Positions 1 to 11,072 of a stretch of DNA of 64,000 bases are shown one piece after another. Both the position numbers and the translations under genes were made by a program. Source of the stretch: Aplysia californica (Eukaryota > Mollusca > Gastropoda > Aplysiida > Aplysiidae); assembly GCF_000002075.1 (NCBI RefSeq), contig NW_004797297.1, positions 90,932-154,931 of the forward strand, in the 5' to 3' direction. The notes under the pieces were generated by a model, which saw nothing but the letters and a program-made list of their open reading frames with translations, had not been told where the DNA came from and ran no database searches. Position 1 is the stretch's first letter; each line of letters begins with the position of its first letter.

Positions 1-163
1 GGGGGGGGGGGGGATTTCATAATGTTGCCGACAGTGTTGTGGTAAGTAAAAGGAACTTATTGTTTATTTGATCAAATCATGCTCACTAAAAAAAAAAGGG
101 GAACTGGTCTTCATATTAATAAAAAAAATAATTTGGAGCTTACGTTGTATGTACCGTCTTAAA

Positions 164-370
164 TTGTCCCCGTGGTTTTATACACCCTGCATAATTTAGC
201 AAAATTTGATCATTTTTTGCATAATTTCTTATTATTTTCCTTTATCATTCTTTGTTAAAATTAACAGAGTCGCATAATTGCTCATTTGTGTGCTCAGTTT
301 GCATAATTTCCGATTTTTTAAATTTATTTTTGTAGGGGGGGGGGGGAAGGGCATAAAACAACGGGGACAG
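164..370. repeat. MITE of the CTGTCCCCGT family, copy 1
   Basis: A 207-bp element starts TTGTCCCCGT and ends with the inverse ACGGGGACAG. It is flanked by a 6-bp duplication CTTAAA (158-163 and 371-376). The inside is AT-rich and repeats GCATAATT/AATTATGC several times, as do the copies at 16513 and 52958. There is no coding potential, so it is a non-autonomous DNA transposon; the superfamily is not identified. Bases 1-13 are a G run, and the rest up to 157 shows nothing recognisable. Confidence 0.75.
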
Positions 371-648
371 CTTAAAGGCACGACAAAGACTCACAAGTGA
401 AGGCTCTTTATCCAGCTGGACAGGGGTTTGAAAGAACATTGATAATTATGTAAGTTTTAATTCCAGTTTGACTTACGAGAAGCACATTGACACAATACCT
501 GTCACTTAGCGCAGATTAAATAACAAGACAGACAGACCGAACTAAAAGAAAAGAAGTTTGGCGTACTTGTACTAGTGTCGCACTCCAAAAACCTGCACTG
601 AAATGTCCAGAAGGACAAAATTGTACCGGCATGTTTCTTTTCAAGTAA

Positions 649-697
649 CGTAAATTTTGCAACACTCGCAATACAATTAGGTCGTATAAATGCCGAA
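649..697 (-). repeat. Isolated SINE 3' tail module (degenerate)
   Basis: This stretch resembles the shared 3' module of the SINE families in this window (compare 5665-5706), read on the minus strand, with no recognisable SINE body attached. It fits a strongly 5'-truncated or decayed copy. Confidence 0.45.
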
Positions 698-719
698 GAT
701 TGTTTGTTTGATTTACATG

Positions 720-882
720 TAGTTAAAAGTCGTACTCCACTAGCAACATTATAAGGCCGTAGCCGGAGATTAGAGGTGTTACAAGAGAGTAACAAACACA
801 AAAAAAGAGGAGAGATCAGGACGATAAGATGTTCGATAGGAAAGAAGGAGCAAACCACACCAGAGCAACCGCCAACCGCCTA
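720..882 (-). repeat. SINE-B copy
   Basis: A short (~150 bp) interspersed repeat, minus-strand orientation. On the plus strand its tail comes first, then AGGTGTTACAAGAGAGTAAC, then GGAGCAAACCACACCAGAGC near the 5' head. The same order is seen at 3201-3352 and 9531-9702, where target duplications fix the ends. A further partial piece with the same body start lies at 883-915. Confidence 0.7.
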
Positions 883-937
883 TTGCCGAAGATTAGAGGT
901 GTTTCAAGAGAGTTTTTAAATCTTTTTTATAGTTGAG

Positions 938-1258
938 GGTTTTACGGCGCTCGCAACTGCATAAGGTCATATGAGCGCCAAGGGGTGGGTGTCAACAGAG
1001 AAGTCTTTACAGGGAACCGGACTGCTCACCTCTCTAGCTTCAACAGCACAAGGTCTGCTTCGACTATCAAGGCACCCCAAAATAGCAGATCACAAGAGAG
1101 TGACAAACATACAAAAGAAGTAGAGGAAAATGACAATAGTAAGGATCAGGAAAGAAAAGGCAGAGGTTCCCTATTGTAGATCAGGCATATTTATGAGCGT
1201 GACATGAGTCAGCCCATTTACAATTCTACTATGTTTGAACGAGAAATACTGCCCCGGG
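938..1258 (-). repeat. SINE-A copy
   Basis: A ~320-bp repeat in minus orientation. It begins on the plus strand with the shared tail (TTTTACGGCGCTCGCAACTG then CATAAGGTCATATGAGCGCC) and continues with a body found again at 23361, 38945, 40045 and 58636. The small ORFs inside are repeat sequence, not genes. Confidence 0.75.
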
Positions 1259-1260
1259 GG

Positions 1261-1365
1261 GGTTACAAGAGAGTAACAAACACAAAAAGGAGACATAAGG
1301 ATGACAGATGTTGATAGGAAAGAAGGAGCAAACCACACCAGAGCCTCCGCCATCCACCCCCATCC
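1261..1365 (-). repeat. SINE-B fragment lacking its 3' tail
   Basis: It carries the SINE-B body (GTTACAAGAGAGTAACAAAC through AAACCACACCAGAGC) directly abutting SINE-A, without the tail module. Together, 649-1365 is a cluster of SINE pieces. Confidence 0.65.
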
Positions 1366-3038
1366 CCGTGCTTACTCAAAACAAACAATAACAAACACAC
1401 TGCAGTCTTTATCAGAATGATTTTATGATAGTTTTATAAACAATAGGCATCACAATCACCAATGGCTATTGGCACTCCATACATGTGGAAATAATTCATA
1501 TCCAGGAATAATGACACGTGTTGCCCACAGGATCATTTAGCCCCAACCTTTTCAGAGATTCAAAGTCACACTCGTTCCACAACAGTCAAAGTCACAGTTC
1601 CGACAAATCCACCAGAAGAGCACAATGTCTTTTAAAAAAACACACAAAAACTATGCATAACAGGGCATTCGTCTGCATAGCTTTCTTATTGCACTACAAG
1701 AAGAAGACCTAGTGCAGTCAAGAAAAAATTGAAAAGTAAAGATTGAAGCAATGAAACTGGCATGGCTCTTCCCTGATTTGCTTGCATACTACCTGGCATA
1801 AACATTACTTGAAGTTTTGGGCGACCGTGGATGAAATAATATAGAACTTACTGGAAGCAAACCAGTGACCAATTTTATGTTCTAAAACGACTTGTTGTTG
1901 GTGGGTTTTTTTACACTGTTGACATTTAAATATTTTTCTATTTTAAATATAAAAGCAAAACTTGCTTTTTTGCGTAATTCAATGAACAGAGCTCTACCTC
2001 TTGCAACAGAGTGGATGTTTTTGAGTAGGCCTACTATTCTTCAGAAAAGTAACACAACGGCCTCTTATCTCAAAGAAAACTGAAACAAACTAGCAGTGAT
2101 AAAGGAGGGTGAAAAAAAGGGGCCAAAGACACCAAACATCAACCAACCATCCGCCTCATCCCTTTGCTGACATGGGCCTGCGTTTTGACAAAAGACTGCA
2201 CAAAACAGAGAAATATGACTTTGACTTATTAAGTTATTCACCACCAGCAAAGGCAGAATTTATCATATTGTAAGCAGAAGAAGCAAACTAAGATAAAGAA
2301 CCAACCACCTTCAATACATGGACAGCAAGAAGAAACTACAAGGCCTCCATCATAAGCAATAATGCGTACATTTCCTTGTTTTCTATAATATAAAATGCCA
2401 AGACCTTTTCTGATTTGAGGAAAAAAAGGAAACAAATGACGTGTGTAATTTCTGGAAAAGAAAAGAAAAACGTAAAAAAGAGCAAAGAGAAAAAGAAAAG
2501 CCAAAGACTGGAGGAAAATAAAAAGAAAGAGATAAAAAGTGCAACAGAAAGAAAGAAACGTCCATTGGTATTTTCACCCCAAACAAAATGTCAATCGCAA
2601 ATTCACCCTTTAAATAAACCCCTGACGAGTCAGCTAAACAAGACCCTGGGCAACAGAAGTCAGGCAATCATAAACAAGGAAAAATAAATAAATAAAATCT
2701 TGAGAAAACAATAACAACTTCAATTGCAAGCAAAAATTATCTTTTCTTCCTGATGTGTCAGAAAACAGTACAAAACAACTACTATGGCTTCGCCTCTGAT
2801 TAATAGTAAAAAAAATAACAATAAGTTATATGTACAGATGATACATAAGTGAAACTTACAAAGTGAATATGTCATAAAAACCATACCCATTTTTCTTGTG
2901 AGTAGTCGCAAACAAATGGGAAGAGATCTCAACAAAACTCAGAAACATTAACGCCACCTGTTGTCTCATTAGAAAGTAGCACATCAGTAATGAAAAATGT
3001 CATTTGGTACAGATGAAGATACAGACGGGAAAAATAAA
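1366..3038. other. No gene seen; AT-rich non-coding sequence
   Basis: I see no conserved coding signal here. The overlapping ORFs at 2238-2687 are lysine- or phenylalanine-rich products of A-rich/T-rich low-complexity sequence on both strands and are not genes. Confidence 0.6.
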
Positions 3039-3040
3039 TA

Positions 3041-3379
3041 CAGTGGAATTCGCTTAAACCAAAAATGGTTATTTAATCTGAAAACAACAATAAACCCAAA
3101 AGAGTAACAGTAAGATTTTTTCCTTCTATTTGAGCAACCTTGCTAAACCAAAACCGCAGCTAAACCGAAAAAAATCCAGTAGTTCTGTAGATTTCAGTTT
3201 TGTTCTAGCAAGTGTTTTACAGCACTCGCAACACAATAAGGTCATTTACAGGTGTTACAAGAGAGTAACAAACAAAAAAGAAGGATAAAGACGATAGATG
3301 TTTGATAGGAAAGAAGAAACAAACCACACCAGAGCACTCGCCAACCACCCACAGATTTCAGTTTAAACGGACTCCATCA
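3041..3379. repeat. Pogo/Tigger-like MITE carrying a nested SINE-B
   Basis: It starts CAGTGGAATTCGCTTAAACC next to TA (3039-3040) and ends in a diverged inverse (TTTAAACGGACTCCATCA) next to TA (3380-3381). CAGTGGAA-type ends with TA duplications are typical of the pogo/Tigger group. The right end is a weak match, so the boundary is tentative. SINE-B at 3201-3352 is inserted in it. Confidence 0.5.
3201..3352 (-). repeat. SINE-B copy with 12-bp target duplication
   Basis: AGATTTCAGTTT occurs at both 3189-3200 and 3353-3364, which defines a 152-bp retroposed element inside an older MITE. Read on the minus strand it starts GTGGGTGGTTGGCGAGTGCT and ends in the shared tail plus a few bases. A clean RNA polymerase III box B is not obvious, so a tRNA origin is unproven. 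Confidence 0.8.
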
Positions 3380-3816
3380 TACTTACGAAAAAAAACAGCA
3401 TTCTATGAAGACCCCCTCAACCATCATTAGCATAATATGCAGGTTTGGAGTCACATTAAGGTTACCATAGTTTAGTAGTGAATTACCACAAGTCGGAATG
3501 ATAACAGCCACATTTCAACAGAAACAAAATAGAACGAATTCGACGCTGAACAGAAGTAGAAGTAGCAGACCATACTACAGCATACGGTCCACCAACCACC
3601 CACATCACAGTCAAATAAAACTGAAGTGGTAAGAACTGGCATCAGTCACAAGATGAAAACAAAGAAGAAAATGCTGTATGGATAAATAATGGCTGAGGCA
3701 AAGAGAAATACAAAGACCATGACAGCAGCATGAAAATGAGGAAACAATTCTACAGTTTACACCTAGAAACCCACACCACATTCTAAAGACAAGAATTGCC
3801 TATTCTGACATACTAT

Positions 3817-4250
3817 GCGTCACAACGTTGTGGAATCAGGCGCCCCTTAATTTTGGGGCGCTCCTTAATTTTCGGGCGTGTGGAGTCATTGGTATCATCT
3901 TAAAGCTTGTTCATTTGTCTTGGATACAAGTCGAGGTATTGATGACAATTGAAGGAGATGGGGGGTCACCTGGTTTAGGAGGCAAAACTTGCGTAAAGAA
4001 AATGGCCGCTTAAGTTTAGTTACAGTATTTCCTTAGCTTGAGAGTCCATTGAAATTGATAATTTACATTTTTTGTGCCTTTAATCAATGTTTTTCAATAA
4101 AATCCATACAGAAATGTGTTCTTTAATGGACATAGAAGGTGATGAGCAGAAAAACAAAAAATCGATAAAAATTCCAAAACCTGCGGGAAAAAAACAGTTT
4201 CTTAATTTTCATTATTTTGAGGAGCGCCTGATTTCACCACGACGCCTCAC
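3817..4250. repeat. MITE of the GTGAGGCAGCG family, copy 1
   Basis: A 434-bp element. Its left end (3817-3840) is diverged from the family terminal repeat but keeps TGTGGAATCAGG; its right end is CGCCTGATTTCACCACGACG then CCTCAC. The body matches 37431-37863 along its length (shared TAAAGCTTGTTCA, TTTCCTTAGCTT and GTGCCTTTAATCAA). No transposase is encoded. Confidence 0.75.
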
Positions 4251-5663
4251 ATATTATGGTGGAAACACAAGGCAGGACTCCATCACTGGTCTATTCATCA
4301 CTGAAATCTGACCATCAACAACAGAGATAGAATCAACATGGATAGTTTTCTTCAGAAGAAGGGACAAATTTTACATAATTGTCATTCTCTCTTTTAAAAA
4401 AAAACATTATTACAAAATTTCAGAGTTTCTAGAAGTGAGCTGTCAAACTGTCATGTTAGTACAGTACTTACATAAACAATATAAGGGCGAATCAAAGAAA
4501 AATAATGATAACAATGCATACAGCTACAAAAGACAACATCTCATCAGCAGTTATAAAGTAAAACTGAGATTTTTATAAAATGTGTATAAATGAATGTACT
4601 GATGGCAAACCAACTATTCTGATGTGGCAACATTAATTACGCTTTGAACCCTGCGACACTCTTCCATCAACTGCGATACATAGACACATGTTTATATACT
4701 TACATTTATATGAGACACCAGAAACAAAGCTTATAATTACACTGAAGAGCACGGACGCCTATCAATAAGGAAAATTTACCTGAAATAAATTTCTTCCAAA
4801 GTTTATCTAGAATAATCGTGCGATGTATTACTGCTGTGAACATTTAGAAGAAACCAAAGCAAAACCATATAACTTCATATCTCCCCGACGTGTATTGTGT
4901 CTTAACATTTTAAAAAACAATGTGAAAAGCTGTGGATCTGCAAGCAATAAGCAACTAATGCATTTTCCACCATCACATGAAGAAAAGAGGGCTCAACTTT
5001 TCCCTAGCCATACTGGTTATAATATGTAGCTGTGGAAATAGCTCCTGTAGCTCCTGTTTTGAGACAGTAAGTGACAGCAAAGCTAAGCACAGAACAAGTG
5101 TTAATGTGGAATGACAAATGATGTACACCCGGAGCTCTGTCAGGAATGAAACGGCACCTGATGCAACAAAACCAATCCATCAGAGCGCCCTCAGGGCAAG
5201 GTTTTGCTAAAATGCTTTAAACTGCAGCTTGGAGCATAATTCAGATCAATCATTGGTCAAGTCTTTTTTAATTCTGCAGGAAAAGTCAAAACAGAAATAA
5301 GCAAAGACAACGGCAGAGATATTTGTAACAGTTCCTGATTGTATAGGTCAGTTGTGCACACCAGGTATCTGAAAATCTCTGTGCACTCTCATCAAGCCAT
5401 CGAACAAAACTAACTTGAGAACTACAGCACAGATTGAGAGAATCGAGATACATCTAAACAGAATAAAAATGATGCTTTGAAGGGCAAATCATGGCTATAT
5501 GTATCAGTCACTTGAAATTTAAATTTTTTTCCTTAGCTGCACTCTGTCCGTTATACGTAATTGGTACTCACAGTACAAACTCAGCACCAACTTACCAACA
5601 AAAAAAAAAAAAAAACTTACTTACTTTTTATCTCTGTTGACACACCTAAAACTCAAACTACAA
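4251..5663. other. No gene seen
   Basis: AT-rich sequence without a recognisable repeat family or coding signal on either strand. Confidence 0.5.
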
Positions 5664-5664
5664 A

Positions 5665-5706
5665 GGCGCTCATATGACCTTATGCAGTTGCGAGCGCCGT
5701 AAAACC
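5665..5706 (+). repeat. Isolated copy of the shared SINE 3' tail
   Basis: Here the tail module stands alone: GGCGCTCATATGACCTTATG followed by CAGTTGCGAGCGCCGTAAAA. GGCGCTC and GAGCGCC are perfect inverse complements around a 20-nt loop. Neither the SINE-A, -B nor -C body lies upstream. A tail-only copy is what extreme 5' truncation of a retroposon would leave. Confidence 0.7.
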
Positions 5707-6048
5707 CTGTACTAAACAAACATACTACAAAGAAAACTGCAAGTCCATTATTTAACATAACCTAAAGAATATGATCAATTCTTTCAGCTAAAAAAACTAG
5801 TTGGCCAGTGAGACATTGACTACCTAGACAGAAATGAGACAACTTCTTTTGATGGAAATATGGTAAGAACAGTCTTCATCAATATGTCCTTATTACTCAT
5901 ACACGTATAACAAACCATGAATACAGAAAACATAATGATACACAGTACATTTCAGGGCATATATTATTATACTTGAGAAAGATAAATCAGTCATTCGATA
6001 AAAATTAACTTGTAACTGTCATGTCTGTCGAGAAGAGATAATAGTTTT

Positions 6049-6164
6049 TTAACACTTTGCGGTCACCTGGCGCCGGGCCCAAGAAGTCGGTTGCAGTCGC
6101 TCTCCTGGCTGGGTGACCAGATGCCGTATTTTGTACTGCTGGCTGTGTGACTGCGAAGTGTTAA
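6049..6164. repeat. piggyBac-type MITE
   Basis: TTAACACTTTGCGGTCAC at the left is matched by the inverse GTGACTGCGAAGTGTTAA at the right (16 of 18), with TTAA at both outer ends. TTAA target sites and TTAACnCTTTGC-like ends are typical of piggyBac-derived MITEs. The element is 116 bp including both TTAAs. Confidence 0.65.
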
Positions 6165-6258
6165 ATCATCAAATTATCTCAGTACCGTTCCATTCTATTT
6201 GAATATTATTTCTATGAACTGGCTCCTCTTCTACCTGCCATGAAGGCTTCTTAAATAT

Positions 6259-6432
6259 GTGAGACAGCGTGGCGAAATCCGGCACTCGGCAAAACAAAGG
6301 AATCAAAGAAACCTTAATTTTTCTGGGGGTTGGACAATATTTTGCAATTTTTCTTTTTTTGGCTCAACACCTTTATGTCCTCAAATGACACATTTCTGTG
6401 TGGATGTGACAGAAAACTGTTGATTAAAGGCA
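6259..6432. repeat. Half copy of the GTGAGGCAGCG MITE
   Basis: It begins GTGAGACAGCGTGGCGAAAT, a variant of the family terminal repeat. It then carries the second half of the family in reverse (GACACATTTCTGTG, GTTGATTAAAGGCA). The other half is missing. Confidence 0.6.
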
Positions 6433-7930
6433 TCGATCACACCTATTAGAGTCAACCACAGCAAAGTGGTGTACAGCAAACCAACAGAAGGATAAAGATA
6501 CTCAATATAATAACTTCCCCACTTGGAAATGAAAAATGAACAATCCCAGTCCCAAAAAGGTTTTCCAACGCAAAAACTTTACAGTTGTTCTTGAATTTTG
6601 ATCAGTGGTGTGTTCAAATATTTGGTTCATCAAGTGATAGTGTTGACAGTGACTCTGATTTTGACGACGGCAATAGTGAGACCAAAAACACCAGTAATGG
6701 CTCACCACTAGAGCTAGAGCTACATCCGACCATCACAGCTATTGCAAAATGTATAAACACATTGGCATAAAGGTTTACACAATCACAAGATACTACATTC
6801 CATTCTGAATGACCCGCATAAAAATTGTGATGATAGAAGAAGTTTTTTTTTAACTATAAATTTTTTCCAAGAACTGAACAACTGGTCCCTGAAGAGATTG
6901 GAACCCACGACCTTACAGTAGAGTGTTCCACAGCCAAACCACTTGACCATCAACGCCACTAATACAATAAAGTATTATAAGGATACAAATATTTTTAAAC
7001 AATCTACAATCTCTTCAATGCTAATTAAATATTGTTGCGTTCATAGACAGGAGATTGTACTAGTACCTACATATCATATACATGTCAAAGCATTCTGAGA
7101 AGTACGAGTAAATCATTAAAAACAGTAGAAAACAATGTTTAAAAAATACATCAAATGACAATTACATGGCAATGATTTCAACTATGAAATGTGTATTTGA
7201 TTAAATAAATTAAATGTTTACATAAGATAAGCATTACAATTTAGTGTGACCGCTCAGCCAGTCCAAAGAAGGACAAAAGCCTTCAACGAACATCACAGAC
7301 ATCAACCCTTGGACTCAATTTACTTCTGAATATGTGGAGGCACAGGAAAACTTGTCCCAAGTCCCAAGCAATATTCAGATAGGCTGATCTAAAAGTCATT
7401 AAATATTCTTCTTTTTTACCTACACCTTCTGTCACATAAACCCTTTTAGCTCTTGATCTAAACAGGAATATTTTATGATATTAAATAAAAAGTAAAATGT
7501 TGCGAGTTGTCTGAAGACGATAAATTGCAGTTTATAAACTATCCATAATGACTTTGGGATCTGTGCATAAGGTTTTCCTGTGCAGCCACATATTACACTT
7601 GTCTTTCTACCTCCTACATGCATCTCGTTAGAAAGCATCCGTCCTCAGCCATCTCACATTCACTCTTCCCCAATTTCCCATTTTCTCAATTTAAAAAAAA
7701 CAAAACGAAATAAAAAAGAAAGAAAATCAGAATTAAAAAGCCCAGAATTAAAAGAAAAAGTTGAGCACACAACAAATGGCGAACACCGATTTACGACTCA
7801 CAGAGCACACAACAAAGTAATGAAGAGCTGTTATGGTGAAAACCCATTTTCAATTACTCAGCATCATCGGGGATCCACAGTCTAGAGTTGACATAGAGAG
7901 CGGTTTGGTTACTATTCATTATTGTATAAG
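6433..7930. other. No gene seen; one tRNA-like remnant
   Basis: On the minus strand, 6962-6872 has a tRNA-like arrangement: box A-like TGGTCAAGTGG, then box B-like GTGGGTTCCAATC about 40 nt later. It could be the head of an old tRNA-derived SINE. An acidic ORF at 6585-6770 (plus) has no splice-site or family support. The rest is AT-rich. Confidence 0.4.
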
Positions 7931-7932
7931 TA

Positions 7933-8480
7933 CAGTCGAACCTGCCCAGACACCCACCTGTATTATAACAACGGCCAGTACAAACGGCCACTATTTATTC
8001 CCCCCCTCACATTTTTTTTCTTTATAATGGCATTGCCTTAATGATAACCCGTCCAACACAGCCCCTGCCACTACAATTTCATCCACCAAAAGCAAAAAAA
8101 AACCTGTCTGAGATGGCCAAGCAAATCTCTCATGGCCCGGAGCGTTGCCATAATTTACATATCAGCCCCTGACAATGTGGGTGAGCCGTCATTCACCTGT
8201 CATTATTATTAGCCTGTTCTTTGAATGAACCAATCACAGACCAGCATATTGCAATGGCGAGGTTTCTGGTCCCTTCAACTGTTTACCCAAGTTCGTAACA
8301 TTTTAAAGGGTTTTACGGCAGACCTGAGCCTGCGACCGTCTCCCACTGAGACCTCAGAAGGGAACTGTTTGTTTTCTTCATTTTCATCAGTCCTGACTAA
8401 GATGGCCACCTATCTAAGACTGCCATATTCTCCTCGGCAATGGGCAGCCATCTTAAATATACCGGTATTTGATTTGACTG
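7933..8480. repeat. Pogo/Tigger-like MITE (CAGTCGAACCTG family), copy 1
   Basis: It starts CAGTCGAACCTG after TA (7931-7932) and ends TTTGATTTGACTG before TA (8481-8482). The length is 548 bp. The body is shared with 62845-63670 (CACCTGT, CGTCCAACACAGCC, TTCACCTGTCATTATTATTA). The ORFs within it are not genes. Confidence 0.75.
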
Positions 8481-8482
8481 TA

Positions 8483-9236
8483 CTACAGTAGGCCTTGTTT
8501 TCCTCTTCAAGACATCACAGAAACATAACCTAATGTAGGCCTACTTGTCCTTACAACAGCTTGAAAATTACAGAACTTTAGAAATAATAAAGACTAGGGC
8601 ACAACATGACTTCAAGGACATTGGCAAAAGGCAATCTTTAAGGGGGGGAGGAAGGGGGGAATAAAGCCCATAAGAAACAGAAAGAAGAGTTGAGTGAGCA
8701 ATGAACATCGATATGGAATATCAGTCAATAAAAAGATGGCAAGAACAGTTCTTACTCGACTGAAAAATACAGATTAAGTCCAGACTCTAGAGAAAAGTCT
8801 GCTAGCCGCATTTATACAACAGGGTCAGCAGTGTGGTGGCTCATCTCTCTCCAGGGGTTAGGGAGTGAACAGCTGGGTTTTCATAGTAGTGGTTGAGAAC
8901 TGACCTGCAGAGAACAGGCTTGACAAGAGGACCGAAAGGATGGAGAAGCAACAGAATTAATTGTTAAATGCCAAAAAAACACTATGTTCTATAATAATTA
9001 ACTCAACTTGATGTCTTGTTGATGAAACAGTCTTCATATTAGTAGCTAAATCTCCATTGAGTCTTAAAGATTTCTTCAAAGTGCAGACAACTGTGCATAA
9101 TTAGTTCAATGCAGAAATGTTCAAATCTTTGATTAACAAATAGAAAAGTAGCCATATCCACAATATAACCCAAAACACACAGTAATTTTGATTTTAGTTT
9201 TTGTTAATTAATGTTTCCCATTGACTTAACTCACCG
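8483..9236. other. No gene seen
   Basis: Non-coding sequence with a short G-rich stretch near 8643-8660. I recognise nothing further. Confidence 0.5.
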
Positions 9237-9365
9237 GAGACGGTTCACGCAGCATTTGCGAGCACCAATATATCCCCGAGAGGCGGTTCACGTACCCCCT
9301 GCGAGCACAAGTTTTGCATTTTGCCCTCAGCAAAATATGCACGCAAACGCTGCGCGAACTGTCTC
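9237..9365. repeat. Short inverted-repeat element, likely MITE
   Basis: GAGACGGTTCACGCAGCATT (then TGCG) at the left is matched by the inverse of CGCAAACGCTGCGCGAACTG (then TCTC) at the right, about 24 bp with a few mismatches. A third partial copy of the motif (GAGGCGGTTCACGTA) lies inside. The total is 129 bp. Confidence 0.5.
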
Positions 9366-9530
9366 TTAGTGGGCAGCAGACCTTTGTTTCGTTTCGTGCT
9401 AAGTTTCAATGGAATTGGCTGGAAACTTTTTGAGTTATCGACCCGAAAGGAAATTTAGTCACATTGAAGCCCTACTTTCGTTTCTGCGACATGTTTGTTC
9501 TCGCAACACTGTCAGAACGATGGCAGCACG

Positions 9531-9702
9531 TTTAGATTTAGTAAGAGTTTTACGGCAACACAATAAGATCATATAAGTGCCGAAGATTAGGTGTTACAAG
9601 AGAGTAACAAACACAAAAAAAGAACGAGGAGAGATCAGGACTAGAGTTGTATGATAGGAAAGAAGGAGCAAACCACACCAGAGCACCCACCAACCACCCA
9701 CT
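9531..9702 (-). repeat. SINE-B copy with 10-bp target duplication
   Basis: TGGCAGCACG is repeated at 9521-9530 and 9703-9712 and bounds the element. The order is the same as at 3201-3352, but part of the tail (the GCTCGC step) is missing. Confidence 0.75.
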
Positions 9703-9712
9703 TGGCAGCACG

Positions 9713-10922
9713 AAAAAGCAAACATTTTTCAAGCGTTTGTCGACTTTGACAGGTCAGAAAATTCTGATTATGGTATTTTAGACCATGGGGATCCTCATTT
9801 CCATGTAAATGAGCATCAAAGCACTGATTCTCATTGAGAGTGTTCTAGATCTAGACAAGGCTTTCAAATGCAAAATTCCGCTTTGTCTGGAGCCCTGTTT
9901 TTTTCACACTGTAGTGGATTAGACAGCTAATACATAAGGATTACTATATTGATTACCTGCCTATTCATGATTTTGGACTTTTTATTCGTTTTGAAACACA
10001 AAACACAATAAAATACACACATAAGGTTAATTTTTGGGGGGTTCATTACGTTTAAAACATTTGGCGAGCAACAAATTTTAGCACATTTTCAAAAAATCAT
10101 TTCTAAAAATTATAAAAGATATAGCCTTTCTGTTTTTTGCGTAATATTGGGCATGTTTTGATCGGTTGTGTGTGTAAAAATGGTGGTTGTATGTCTTTGG
10201 GAAGGGTGTTGTTTGAAATATTGAAATACCCCAAAAATGCCAGTCTTCAGCTCATGTAGACCCGAAGGAGGAGATAAAGACAAATATGATGAACACTACT
10301 ACTTGCAGAAAGCCATTTGAATGCTAGAGCATTAAATGGTTGAAGATCAAAATAAACCATCAAACAATCCAAAGACTGGGGGGGGGGAGAATTCATAAGT
10401 TTATAATTCAATGAGTCAGTGACACAACTTGCTGAAAATCACAATTCTCTAGATCTAGCCATATACTTTTATGTGTGATTAAGACACCTGACCTTTCTAG
10501 ACATTAGAAGACAAGGCATTTATAAAATTCTTACAAAATATCATGGGTTTCTCTTTACAGTACAGCTAATTTCATCCACAGTGCACTGGATTACAAAGAT
10601 CTTGGACACTACCCCAAAGGGGCAATAACACTCCGGCATCATCAATCACTGGAAAGAGAGCTTTTACGGTTCTCTCTAAGAACTCTTGACTTTACCGCCC
10701 GGAGCACAAAGCTAGCCATAGTTAGGGAAAATACATTACAGCAGTATCAAAGACAGTGGTGCAGAATGGTGTCTCTGCTTTTACCTGCCGGTCCTGTATG
10801 TACAAAGTCATCTCCCTGCTAGAAAAGTACTTTTCCACATTGTGCCATGGGTCAGTCCATACACACACACAAAACAAAACAATTTTTTTTAAAACAATGA
10901 CTCAAGTTTCGAGAAGTTTAGG
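9713..10922. other. 3' flank and probable 3' UTR of the ZDHHC gene
   Basis: This lies immediately downstream of the ZDHHC stop codon in its reading direction. No coding signal is seen. A TTTATT (AATAAA on the minus strand) occurs near 9980 and could serve as a polyadenylation signal, but nothing singles it out. The extent of the UTR cannot be set from sequence alone. Confidence 0.45.
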
Positions 10923-11072
10923 CTATACAGAATAGTATTTCTCAGCACGAAGAAATTTGGGAGTAGAGAACGGTGAGAACCAGTGAATGGAGAATGGATG
11001 CCCAAAGACTGCCTTCATGCTGAGCCAACGAGATTGTCGCTCTCGCTGCTCCTTCTTCAACTGCTCGATCCC
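10923..11072 (-). CDS. ZDHHC3: ZDHHC exon 7: cytoplasmic C-terminus and stop
   Basis: A 150-nt exon with acceptor TTTAAATTTTCAG. It encodes [21 protein letters not shown] and the end [10 protein letters not shown], then TAG at 10925-10923. Confidence 0.93.
   Translation of the reverse strand, partial: GIEQLKKEQRERQSRWLSMKAVFGHPFSIHWFSPFSTPKFLRAEKYYSV

Noticed and set aside
649-1365. Repeat cluster resembling a CRISPR-like array
   Set aside because: The units are different SINE pieces of unequal length without regular spacers, and the genome is animal.
2238-2687. Overlapping ORFs of 88-94 aa on both strands
   Set aside because: The products are K/E-rich or F/S-rich and come from A-rich/T-rich low complexity. 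There is no domain, splice support or repeat-independent similarity.
6585-6770. Acidic ORF (SSSDSVDSDSDFDDGNSE) that could be an exon
   Set aside because: No convincing acceptor/donor pair in frame and no recognised family. It lies beside MITE remnants.
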